A stretch of DNA of 64,000 bases from Promerops cafer (taxonomy: Eukaryota; Chordata; Aves; Passeriformes; Nectariniidae): NCBI GenBank assembly GCA_013398275.1, contig VZSE01013366.1:659649-723648 (forward strand). The letters run 5' to 3'. Shown here one piece after another: positions 24,391-35,800 of this stretch. The position numbers and the translations under genes were made by a program. Position 1 is the first letter of the stretch; each line of letters starts with the position of its first letter. The notes beneath the pieces are model-generated. The model was given only the letters and a program-made list of their open reading frames with translations. It made no database searches and was not told the DNA's origin.

Positions 24391-24610
24391 CATAGAATGT
24401 TTAGTGTTGGAAGGGGCCTTACAGATGATCCAGTGCCACCCCTGCCATGGGCAGGGATACCTTCCACTATCCCAGGCTGCTCTAAGCCCTGTCCAGCCTG
24501 GCCTTGGGCACTTCCAGGGATCCAGGGGCAGCCACATCTTCTCTGTCACCCTGTTCCAGGGCCTCCCCACCCTCAAACTTCTCCCTAAACTCCCATCTAA
24601 TGTTACTCTC
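24391..24610 (-). mobile_element. CR1 LINE, 3' end fragment
   Basis: It starts CATAGAATGTTTAGTGTTGG and carries CTGCCATGGGCAGGGATACC, CCAGGCTGCTCTAAGCCCTG and GATCCAGGGGCAGCCACATC. It fades out near 24610. Confidence 0.92.
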
Positions 24611-25440
24611 TTTCACATGTTTGATGCCTACATTACTGTGTGTTATTCTGCTTTGGAAAGCTCCTGATGGTTTGCATTGGAGCATTAAGCAGAGAAATTT
24701 TCATTGACTGAGAAGCTTTATCACTGAGAGGTGCTGGCTAACCCTGAGAAGTATTTTCTCCTGGGCAGTGCAGGGAACCCAAATTAGAGTGAGCAGGACA
24801 CATATAAAAAATACACAATTCAGAGCACTCTTTCCACTGATTAAACCATTAGGAAAATCTTCTAATGGCTCAGGGAAGTGAAATGGCTATTTTACAGAGA
24901 TTTTGCCTGTTGCAGAAAAAATTCTGCATGATGATACATGCATTAGCTTCTGACACTGCCATGAGGGGTGTGCAAGTGATGTCTGACTGCTGCACACCAG
25001 GGAACTCCTCCTACTCACAGCAGCTCCAGGGCCCCGCCAAATGTGTGTCTAACAGAGCGAGCCTTGCCTCAGCCAAAAGGCTCTCACCCTTTCCCAAGCA
25101 CACACAGAGCACTGCTTACAAAGCAGCACTGCCTGAGACTTAAATCAAACCAGTCCTGTGGAACAGATCCATTCCTGGGACACCACCTGGTTGTTTCTGT
25201 GATTGGTGAATGCCCTTTGCAGTGTTTGACTTGCCTTGAAGTGATGCTTAATCAGCAGGCAGGGATTTGATTGTGGCTTTCAAGAGTGTCAGCCCACATC
25301 CAACTCACTGACCTGTACAGTCATGGTCTTAATCTCCAAATGGAAAGATATGAACAGGTTTGGTTTTGGCCAGAAGAAAATGTCTTCAAAGTTCTGCCTT
25401 TTAAAGGTGATATTTGGAAGATTTAATTGCTACTCTGAAA
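24611..25440. other. single-copy non-coding sequence
   Basis: I see no repeat, exon or RNA gene. The 92-codon plus frame at 24865-25143 has no recognisable features. Confidence 0.45.
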
Positions 25441-25560
25441 TGGAATCATAGAATGGTTGAGGTTGGAAGGGACCTTAAATTCACCTTGGTCCAAATTCCC
25501 CTGCCAAGGCCACAGCTCCAGCCCTTCCCTCTCTGATTTCTGCTCCTCCAGGGAAATACA
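25441..25560 (-). mobile_element. CR1 LINE, short 3' end, divergent
   Basis: The terminal block TGGAATCATAGAATGGTTGA, then GGTTGGAAGGGACCTTAAAT, is a good CR1 3' end. The sequence after about 25505 no longer follows the common CR1 copies, so this is either an older subfamily or a very short copy with unrelated sequence beyond it. Confidence 0.75.
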
Positions 25561-28535
25561 TCTCAGCTGAATTGTCCTTGGTACTTCTCTTGTGGTGAGA
25601 GGGTTTGAAATGGCTGACTGGACCCAAGTTGTGACAAAATAGGACCATTTGGCTTTCAGTCCCTCAGAAAGTCTGCAACATTTCATTCAGCATCTGCTTT
25701 CATGAAACTTGACCTCAGCTTCTGTGTGGGGTTGGACAGGTGATGTCACACCTAACCCAAGCTGGCTGCCAGGTCCCTCTTGCCTCTTCCCTGTAGGGCT
25801 GCTCAGCACAGCCAAATTACCCACAGAAGAAGGAGCCAACTGGGATACAGAGCCGGAGAAAATGGCTCTGGTTGTCTGAGGTGCTCTGCAATATTTGTCA
25901 TCTGTGGATAAGCAGCAATCAGCAAAACTCACAATAAGCCGTAAGTGCTCTAAAGGTCATAATGAGCACAGGCACTGAAATCTGAATGCCATTTGTGTTG
26001 CCCTTTGATAATAATTTGTGATTGCCACTCAAGGAGGCAATCATGTATCCAGTTCAGCTAAAAATTAGATGCATAACCCTTTCAGCTAAAAATTAGATGC
26101 ATAACCCTCAGGCTTTCCATTACAGCCTGAGCTGCTGTGAAGTGCACTAAAAGCATCTTTGACTGCATTTGTGTTCACATGTCTCACACCCATGTCATGT
26201 ACTGCAAGAGAAGGGAACCTTAAATAACAATTTATTGGGGGGAAAGGGATGTAGATTACAGGTATTCTTTGCAGAACATTACACAGAATGTTCTAGCTCA
26301 TAAAATACATGCTAGGATGCTAACAACATCTGATCCCTTTCCTACCCCTTCTCATATGTTTGGAAGATCCTGCTAATCCAGCTCTTTTATGTTAAATATC
26401 TTTTTGGGAGCTGTTTTGTTCTTTTTTTTTTTTTTTTCCTCCTTTCTTTTTTACTTATTTATTGCTCACTGCTGAAGTGCTTTGGCTTCATTTTCAGACT
26501 GTAACACCTTTTGTTTACCTTCTGCCTCTAGACAGAAAATTTTTTTAGTATTTTCTTATCTTCAGAATTTCATGAAAGGATGCCCAGCTGTGAGAGTCTT
26601 TTTGTTGCTTTTTCTCCTTGTGTTTAAGTGCCAGTTTAATCACAAATGTATTGTAAAACCATGTTTAATATATTGCAAGGACCTTTTTGATAGTGCTGTA
26701 CTTCAGTACCTGTTTTGATGCATTTGGTGCTGTGTAAGGCTGTGCTCAGTGTTACAGAATGAAGAGGCTGTGAACAGGAAGGGACTCCCCAAGCAACAGC
26801 AGAAAACTGTTGGCAAGACTAAAACATCTCCAGAGGGATCAACCTGCAGTGAGTGTGGGATTGTGCCACTGATCTGGTGCCTCTCTGAGAGGTCAGTATG
26901 GGCATCTGTCCCCCGTGTCAGTCCCTGGCAGGGCAGAGGCTGGACATGGCCTTTGATGCCCCTGAAGGACACAAGGAGGTATCAGCAGATGGGTAAATCC
27001 CCCTTGATCCTGAAATGCTCCCAGGGAGTGAGAAAGGTGATTCCGAATTCCTGAGTTGGATGGAGTTCCTCTCCCGGAAGGAGGGCAGACAGCTGAGCAT
27101 TTCCTCTGTGCACAGCTGTGCCCCACACCCTGACACGTGTAAGAAAAATGTCCCTATAAGATTTGGAGAGCCTGGACACAACCTGAGCTGGACTCCAGAG
27201 GAGTGACACCTCTCCAGTTTGCATTTGAGCCAGAAGGCTTGGTATGATCTCAGAAAGTCCACTCCTATCTTTGAAATAACACCTTTGCTCACCATATTTG
27301 CCAGTCACTCATTTTTAGCAGGACTGGATTTAGATATTTTAATCACAGATTTTTGCCTAAAAAGCAGTGACTGCACCACATATTCAGCAAAAAGAAATTC
27401 TGTGTGAAAATAAGACACTAATCTTTGAGACAGAAGTTTCTTCCCAGTTCCTGCATGGAGCAAACCTCACTTCACACTTTCTGGATTTTGCCAAACAGCC
27501 TTAGAAAAACACCTGTGTTCAGCAAGGGTGTATAAAAGGTGCATCAAATCTTGTAATTATAAGTCACATACATCTGAACATTTGCTGTGGTTGCTCTTAA
27601 ATATGTCGTATATATTTCCTGAAATTTGAGGCATGGCTCAGCAAGCCAGATAAATGTAGAAAATACATTTAGTACATGGGCACTAAATATGATCATTTGC
27701 TAATGAACTTTGTGGGCTTTTCAACCAGCAAACCTCAAGAGAGACTGAATAAAGTGATTCCATCTGGTACTGGAAGAGAAGGATGCTGCAGCCAGGAACT
27801 CCTGCAAGTGAGCTTGGAACTGCATTTGTCCCGAGGCTTGGAAGAGATGAGATTCACAGAAGATATACCAAGTGTCTTTTATTAGACTAAATGATGCATT
27901 GTAGCTGGAAAAGGTAGATGAGGTTTGGGTCATGCTGTGTCCTCAACAGACAAAACATGGGCCAACCTCAAAAAGAAAGAGAAAAAATTGATAGAAAAAG
28001 GTTAACTAACTCTTGGAATACAAGGAAACTGGAATAGAGAGGTGTCATTAGAGGCTAAAGAGAGAAGTTTGTACTATTAGAAACCTTAGTCAATGTTAAT
28101 CAGATTTTCAAATAATGGTTTCTTTACAGAAAAAAATAATTAAAAAAAAACCCCAACCTTCGAAAGAGTTTCTAGGAATGAGGAATCAAAGTATAAGAGA
28201 AATAGCCCCTGGCACACTTAGCACATCCCTGGGATTGGAAATACTGAAGGAGTTAGAGCAGAAACTCAAATATTTGTCTTTCATGTGGCATACAAATGTA
28301 CCTTTTATGTACTTTAAAGGGGTTATTAACTTAATCTATTGTTTTAAAGACAATGTTCTGTGAAGATTCAGGATTACAGGGAGCATCCAGCCCAGAAGAA
28401 AATATTACTGATGGGAAAAATTATATTTTTTTATAATAACAACAACCATTTGCTTTTTTCCCTCAGTACTACCATGCTATGTAATAACACTGGTTCTTCC
28501 CAACACAGTGCACCCAGAAAGGAGAGAGGAAGCAC
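25561..28535. other. single-copy non-coding sequence
   Basis: Apart from the tandem duplication at 26053-26108 and a 16-base T run at 26422-26437, nothing is recognised. The region 26740-27210 is open in several frames on both strands (up to 125 codons), but no frame stands out and none has a signal or motif. Confidence 0.45.
26053..26108. repeat. perfect tandem duplication of 28 bp
   Basis: The unit TTCAGCTAAAAATTAGATGC plus ATAACCCT occurs twice with no mismatch, at 26053-26080 and 26081-26108. The exact identity shows that the duplication is recent or, less likely, an assembly artefact. Confidence 0.95.
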
Positions 28536-28906
28536 AGCAGGGACACCTTCCACTATCCCAAGCTGCTCCAAGCCCCATCCAGCCTGGCCTTGAACACTTC
28601 CAGGAATCCAGGGGCAGCCACAGCTTCTCTGGGAATTCCATTCCAGGGCCTCCTCACCTTCCCAGGGAACAATTCCTTCCCAATATCCCATCCATCCCTG
28701 CCCTCTGGCAGTGGAAGCCATTCCCTGTGTCCTGTCCCTCCATCCCTTGTCCCCAGTCCCTCTGCAGCTCTCCTGGAGCCCCTTTAGGCCCTGCAAGGGG
28801 CTCTGAGCTCTCCCTGGAGCCTTTTCTTCTCCAGGTGAGCACCTCCAGCTCTCCCAGCCTGGCTCCAGCCCTGGAGCAGCTCCGTGTCTCTGTTGTGGTC
28901 CAGCCC
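28536..28906 (-). mobile_element. CR1 LINE fragment lacking its 3' terminus
   Basis: It starts abruptly at AGCAGGGACACCTTCCACTA. It continues through CCAAGCTGCTCCAAGCCCC, CCCTCTGGCAGTGGAAGCC and CTCTCCCAGCCTGGCTCCAG. The outermost 60-70 bp (CATAGAATGG, then GGTTGGAAGG) that all other copies keep is missing. It is preceded by unrelated sequence ending GGAAGCAC. A deletion after insertion is the simplest reading. Confidence 0.9.
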
Positions 28907-30732
28907 ACCAGTGCCTGTTCCTACCTTGCTACCAGCTTTGACGAATCACTTCAGTTTGGAATTGATTATTCTGGGCTTGGGGTTGGCTTGATCACTGTCT
29001 GTGGGGCTGCTGCACAGCTGCTCTGATCAGCCCCAAGAAATACAACTTGCTAGAGTTCATACTTTGGAGGTTTTACTCCAAAAGACTTAATTCTTCCACT
29101 ACAGCGAGTGATACATGGCTGGGAAGTAAAAATTATGACTTACAGTGCACTCTCCAATAGTCTCAATGGTCTCAAGTTGCACCAGGAGACAGTCAGTTTG
29201 GATATCACTGAAAGAGTGAAAAAAAACCCTAACTAAAAAATAAAAAAACATCAAACCAATAATCTCTCTTAATTTCCATAAATCATCCTGTCATCAGCAC
29301 TTAGTTTTTCACTGTGGAATCCTTTCCTCCTTCCCTCTTTGAATTTAAATTGATTTGTCTCTACACAGAGTAGCCCTTTTTTACCTTCTTTTTTTCACAT
29401 TAAAATAAATACAGCAGTCATAGGAATTGCCTTTAATTTGGTTTGATGTAATTGTGCCAGAGGCTGGAGTTATGAATTATCAAATACTTACTCTGAATCA
29501 ACAGGAGAATAAGACAGATATATTAGGAAGAGTTAAGTGTGTTTTCACTGTTGGTCTCAAATCCAGGCCTCTGTCTGGGACACCCTGGGAACTGGTGCTC
29601 GAAAATATCTGGATGTCACAGAGATCCTTAATGTTTTGCTTTCTTTTCCAGTTTTCTTCTTTTTTCCAGTCTGGATTTGAATCTACATCGAACACTGCAA
29701 TGGTGTAATTGAAATTACAATGAAATTACAAACTATTAAAATGTTACTGTGTCTTCTGTTTATGGAAACTTTTACATTTGTAGCTGTCCTAAAATGGTGA
29801 ATGATGCTTTGGTACTGAGTTTTAAGATATAGAGCTTATTTTAGTGTGTCCTCATCATCCTAGAAATCCAAGTAAATCATTACAATCTTGACATTTGTGT
29901 GTAAGGTCTGTATCCTATAAATTTTTAATGAAACATCTAAGGACTGGAATACATAAACTGGAGATTTAACTGGACTTTAAGATCTTTTGATTAAAAATAC
30001 ATGTCAGGATGAAATATTAATAGATCTATGTATGTTCTGGTGATCAGATTGGCTGAGTGTCCAGAGAAGCTCTTGGATTATGTTTGTGTGGTAGATGCTC
30101 GTCACACCTGAAAATTAAAGCCCAGCATCAGCAAAATACACAAGAACAATAACAGTGAAGTGTTAATGCAGGAGAATGGGGCAGTTTGCAGTATTATGGG
30201 ATGTATTTCCACAAAATAATACGCTAAACTTGTTCTCTGGATGTTCTTTCCAGGTTATCCCTCAAATGCTGTCCTTACTTGATTTTGTTATTTAATTGTT
30301 GTTCTGGTGGTGAAGGAACACCTGACAGTGCTATTGAGTGGACTGACCTGAGTGGTCCCTCATGATGAGAACCTCTGGCTCAGTTTCAGTTTTATTTCTT
30401 TCTTCCCATAGCCCAAATTATGGTAGGAAGATCAAAAATAGTGGAAAGCAAAACCTCTGTGCTGGAAGACTCACAGATTAAACAGGAAAACCTCTGAGTC
30501 TGCTGTAGATATTTGAGAATAATTAAGCTTGACAGAGGAGAAGAAGGGGATGAGAGGAGAAACTAATAGGGTGCAGGAGATCCAAATACTTTTGGTCCAT
30601 TTTATAAATATCTGTGTCTATTACATGCAATTTTTTTTGCCAGTGTTCCTCCTCTACATGTTTGTACATATACCCAATGTAGAATGGGTTACATTTCAAA
30701 CTGGGAAGGAGTGAAGATCTCTAGGACCTGAG
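28907..30732. other. single-copy non-coding sequence
   Basis: AT-rich, with no repeat recognised. The frame 29427-29708 (93 codons) has no signal peptide, motif or splice context. Confidence 0.45.
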
Positions 30733-30995
30733 GGAAGGGCTGGAGCTGTGCCAGGGCAGGGTCAGGCTGGAGATCAGGGAAAGGTTCTTCCTCCAGAGGG
30801 TGCTGGGCACTGCCCAGGCTCCCCAGGGAATGGGCATGGCCCCAAGGCTGCCAGAGCTCCAGGAGCCTTTGGACAGCATTCCAGGGATGCACAGGGTAGG
30901 ATTGTTGGGGGGTCTAGGCAGGGCCAGGAGTTGGATCAGTGATCCCTGTGGGTCCTTTCCAGCTCAGGGTATTCCATGGTTCTGTAATTCTATGG
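30733..30995 (+). mobile_element. CR1 LINE, 3' end, divergent subfamily
   Basis: AGGGCTGGAGCTGTGCCAGG, GTCAGGCTGGAGATCAGGG and GAAAGGTTCTTCCTCCAGAG lead to GGTCCTTTCCAGCTCAGGG and a terminal GGTTCTGTAATTCTATGGG. This is a CR1-type 3' end with a different UTR from the copies at 11341 and 32693. Confidence 0.85.
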
Positions 30996-31408
30996 GAGTT
31001 CATAACACACAAGGTACCCAACTCCCCCTTTTTCTCCTCCAAGTCATTTCCTTGGTGTTAGACAATCCAATTGTCTGCAGGGACTGTGGATCCTCCTTCA
31101 CTCATTTCAGTCCTTCTCTCCTGGCTGGAGTTCTCCTGGCTGTGCTGGTTCAGCTCAGCCTGTCTCTGGAGCTCAGAATGCACCAGGTAGTAAAGCCAAG
31201 TTCACACCCACTCTTCCAAGCCTTCTGGCCACCCTCTCTGCTCTGTCTCTGCACAACCAGGCTGGGGGTGTTTCTCACAATTTCTTTTCTTCTCTCTCCC
31301 AACATTTCCCAACAGAAAGTCCTGAAGTGAAACAAAAGTGAGAAATGCCCAGAGCTGGCAGGATGTGAAAGCTTACAGGTACATGTGCACCTGGGATTTT
31401 TAAGACAG

Positions 31409-31426
31409 ACCACCACCACCACCACC
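31409..31426. repeat. (ACC)6 microsatellite
   Basis: Six uninterrupted ACC units. The minus strand reads GGT. Confidence 0.9.
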
Positions 31427-31682
31427 TCCCCAATAACACAAGTACTGCTCTTGTACCCAAAGCTAGACTACACTGGATATTTAATATATAAAGGAAGGTT
31501 GTCTGTACTTATGGGTCCTTTGGAAGCTCTGCTAACTTGTTGAGTTGAGGGTGCAAAGGAGTATTTCTTTCTTGAATGAAATTCAGTCTTACTTACAGTA
31601 AGAATAACATGGGAGTAGATGAAAAGAACTTAAAAGGAGTTAAAAGGTGGTAAACTGGAAGTTTAAGAGCAGACAACCTTCC

Positions 31683-31727
31683 ATATATTATATATCATAT
31701 ATCATATATCATATATATCATATATTA
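31683..31727. repeat. TATATCA microsatellite, about six units
   Basis: The heptamer TATATCA is repeated with one unit expanded by TA and the outer units changed to TATATTA. It is probably length-variable between individuals. Confidence 0.9.
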
Positions 31728-32692
31728 TTCAGTGTAATCTCACTTTGGATATGAGGACAGTACTTGTTTTATTGGGAAGGTGGTAGTGGTCTGTCTTTAA
31801 AAATTTTTTTAGTGGCAATTTAATCTTACAGAAAATCTTCCTTCAGAAGAAGCTGAAGCCATTAAATGTTTAAAGTGTAAATAATTCCATGGTCTGAGGA
31901 CTGGACAGTATGCCAGTGTGGAACTAACAGCCCAGAAAATGCTGACCACTTTCTCTCTTTCCTTTTGTTCTGTGCAGAAAACAGAGACAGAATTGTTCTT
32001 ATTTGCTGGAAGTGGAGGCAAACCCTTTTGTTTTTTCTCCAGATATCACATTGGCTGTGCTATATATGCTTACAATACACATTGCAGTCATCCTTTTAAA
32101 AAAAGACAAACCCCCCTTATTAAATTTCTGTTTGTTCTTGAGCACAGGAGGTTTGTCTACAAGAGGACTGGCTTTGTGATCTCATTCTCCATAGGCATTA
32201 AGCAGAAATAAGTCCAGATAATGAGTAGCCATAAAATAACGCATAACTGTATGAAAATTATGTCTGCTTGTCCTTAATCCAATCCAAATTTGCCTGCAGT
32301 GCTTTGCATTTGCAGTCAGAGGTTTGCTGACATAGTCTGGGTAAGTAGCTATCTGTGGCTATCATTCATCTGTTCAGCACAACCAGAACACTCCTGGAGA
32401 AGCAATGAGATGAAACTTCAGCTCAAACTATACAGATTAGATTAGAGAACCTATACAGAAATGCAAAAATAGCCCCGGTAAGGAAGAGTGAAAGGATTGA
32501 ACCCAGACAATGGCCTTGTAAGAGGATTTCCAAGACTGAGATAAAGACTCTGCTGAAGCAGTGGCGGGAGGGAGCGTTTTTTACAGTCGCCCCCAGACTG
32601 GGTGCATGTTTTTCTCTACAGCCAGAAGGGCATCATGAGTTTCACAAGGGCAGGCTGCAGAGCTAAATAACCGAGACACTTTTTTTAGGAAT

Positions 32693-32866
32693 GCCACTGT
32701 GGCTGCCCCTGGATCCCTGGAAGAGTCCACAATCAGGCTGGACAGGGCTTGGAGCAGCCTGGGATAGTGGAAGGTCCCTGCCCATGGCAGGGGTGGCACT
32801 GGATGGGGCTTAATGTCTCTCCCCCCCCAAACCATCCTGGGATTCTGTGATAATCTGTGATTCTGA
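32693..32866 (+). mobile_element. CR1 LINE, 3' end fragment
   Basis: GTGGCTGCCCCTGGATCCC, GGCTGGACAGGGCTTGGAGC and GGTCCCTGCCCATGGCAGGG end in GGGATTCTGTGATAATCTG and TGATTCTGAG. The 3' terminal octamer appears twice with a short spacer, as expected of CR1. Confidence 0.93.
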
Positions 32867-35800
32867 GAAAGCCAGAGCTGTTCTTTAGAAAACACAGAAT
32901 TCAGAATTTGGTTACAGTGGCATCCTGCAGGACCTCTCTCCTACTGGAAATTCATTTTTCCTTCTGTATTTGCATTTGTAAATTTTTTAAAAACCCCAAG
33001 TTAACTGAATGCAAATGAATGACAAAAACCTTCCTCCATGGAAAGTTGGCTAAAAAATTATATATAATGAATAGATTTTGTTTTTACTTTGGCTGAAAGC
33101 ACTGCATTTACTTCTGTTCTGAGAACATTCAACCCTTCTACTTGATGCTCTGCAAGGGTCGGATGACAGGATGCTTGTTTTCATCTTTGGAGCTCTTTGC
33201 AAAACATTCCAAAATGTACACAAACTTTCTTTTACTTCTGGCTATTTATTTAAGAGTCAGAACTTGAAAAAGCAAACGTTAATATTTCCAGGCACTCTTC
33301 GAAGCCATAGCTTGGATTTCCATCTGAATCCCTGTTTCAGCAGGTCCCGCCCAGCAGCTCACACAGGCTGGAGAGCAGCCTTCCACCCTGTGTTTGCCTT
33401 TGGCTCTAGTGCTGAGCCCAGGACTAAGGAAGCTTCTTTAACTGCAGGTATTCTTTCTTTTCTCCACTATTTTAGCTCTCTGTGGTAGCTGTTTTTGTCC
33501 AGTGAGCCACATGTGTTCTTTGAAAAGCTTGATTTTCCAGCTGTTCTGCCAATTTTAATGGCTCTGATTTTGTTAAACGTGGCCTTGTTGTTCCAAATTC
33601 TGTCCAGAGACACAAATTTACCAGAGAACTTGGGGTTGCTGCAGGGCACAGAACTTTTCTTTTTCTGAAAACAAAAAAAAAGGAAGATCATATTCCTTGG
33701 TAAAATGGATATTTTGTTCTTGTTCTTTCTTTCTCAGCTTTTCTTTTCATTCCCAGCTTTATCCATGTGTTAAGAATTCCCAGGGCCTGTGTGAGGGTGG
33801 TTATTTCTGTGCACAGGCAGGTACAGGTGCATGTTCTTGGTAAGCTGCTGTGGCAGCACAGTAATGTATCCTAGCATCACCCTTTTTTTTTTAGGATACA
33901 GCATTCCTGGCTTGAACTGTAGGCTAGGGAAAAGCAAGAAAAAATACTCAGACATTTTGAATTATTAGGTGGGAAAATGAAGTGTTGCCAGAGTGCTGCC
34001 CAAAAAATCAGTGTGAGAATTAGAAATTGTTACCTTACCCTGGAGCTTGAGTGGCGTTTAAATTCTTCTCCAGACTTATGTGCACTGCTGGTTCCTTTTG
34101 CTGGAGAAAGTGAGCAGAGATGGATTTTAATGAGACATTTCTCTTGGTATGAGTTTGGCAGTTCTAGTCTTGGAAGAGGAGTCAAACATGTATGTACAAA
34201 TCCATGTTCAAAAAGCTAATGCAAACCTAAACCCATTGGGAAAGGGCTGCTGTGGCACAAAAGACAGTTTGGTTAGTAGGATTTAAAGGAAATGGGCACT
34301 GGCTGAGTACCATGAGCACAAGAGAGCTGCCCAGTGGAAACCAGTGACACAGGAAACTTGCTCAGCAAGGGGAGGTAGCAGTGAAATCCTTTAAACACAA
34401 AGGCACTGATATGCAGCCCAAACAGTGAGGAAGGGAAAGCCTGTACTGAAAACGTTAAAGTTCAAAGGCTGAGCGTTCACACAGAGTTATTTCCAGTTTT
34501 TAAACAATATCTGTTCTCAGCACCTGCACATTCAGCAGAACATTGCCTCTAACAGAACTTTTCACACAGGGAAAAAAACGTCTTCGAGAAGGCAAAAAGG
34601 TAGGGGCTGTTCTGGGTGAGGATAAGGAGAAAAGGATGTTTCAGCATATTGGGAATCACTTTAAAAAGTGTCCTCTGGAGCAGAACTGCTCCTCCTCACA
34701 TGAGGGAGAGGACGATTTCCTTTGGAGAATTGCCTTGTTGTTGCAGATTCATTGATTCCTGTCTGATGGATACGGGGTTGGTTAGGTTTTGTTTGGTTTC
34801 CTTAATTTCTCCACAGCAGTTTTTCAGCTCAGGTTTTCTTTAAACTTGGCAAATGTGGCCAGTGTTTTCAAGTGATTCTGCATCTCAGAGTTCACTTTGC
34901 AAAACTTTGAGAAGAAAATTTTGTGTTTTGTGTTTTGTGCTTGTCAGAGGAGCTGTACCCTCTCTGCTCCTCCTGGGGACTGAGAGCAAAGCTTGAAACT
35001 CTTGCAAATATAATTCTCTGTAGATCATGGCCATCTATCATCATTCCATCTAGCAAACACTCTTCTCTGATAAAAGGGAATGTAGTAACATTTATATTTA
35101 AGGTCTTGTTCAAAGGAGTGATGTGAGGTTAATTGGAAGGTTAATTAGGAGAGGTTTAATCTAAAGGCAACAAGTCTAATCTCCACTCTCAGATTCATGA
35201 GAGAGCTCTTTTCACTCAGCTTTTCCAATAAATGCAACATTCCTTAGAGATAAACATCTCTGACACAGCAGGCAACTCCATTTATTTCAAGGTGGTACAC
35301 AGGAATACTCACCTGGAAATAGAGCAAGGGGCTGTAACTGCTCTGGCTGTGCTGTGCCAGCCACACACATTCTTCTTCCATGTCGTCATGGAAAAATCAC
35401 AAACCTGAAGCATGGCAGTCAAGTGAGGCTTCCTGACAGGACTGCTGTAGGGAGTGGGGCTTAATTTGCCTTTTTGGCAACCACAAAACAAGTCCCAAGG
35501 TCAGCAACAATGTCGCTGTGAGGGACTCTACATTTTGTTAATCAATAAGCATGAGAAAGATGAATTGCTTTTAAGATTAACAGCCAATCAGTGCTGTAAG
35601 TGGAACAGTCAATGCCTGAAAGAATTGTGTGCCCTTCTCCTTAGATGAGCTTCACAGAGCCCACCTGCCCTCAGCACCTGTGGCTATTTCTGCAGTCAGG
35701 GATTAGGTAATGGAATGGTTCCTCTTAGGCCAGAGTCATAAATATCATTTAAATAGACAGGGAAAATAGAGAACCTCTTGTAGCTGAATAGCTGCTCCCT

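Larger units (their letters stand above)
30996..32692. other. single-copy sequence with two microsatellites
   Basis: It contains (ACC)6 at 31409-31426 and a TATATCA repeat at 31683-31727. No gene feature was seen. Confidence 0.5.

Noticed and set aside
31398..31430. ACC repeat as a coding glycine or threonine run
   Set aside because: No supporting frame structure around it. It is a plain microsatellite.
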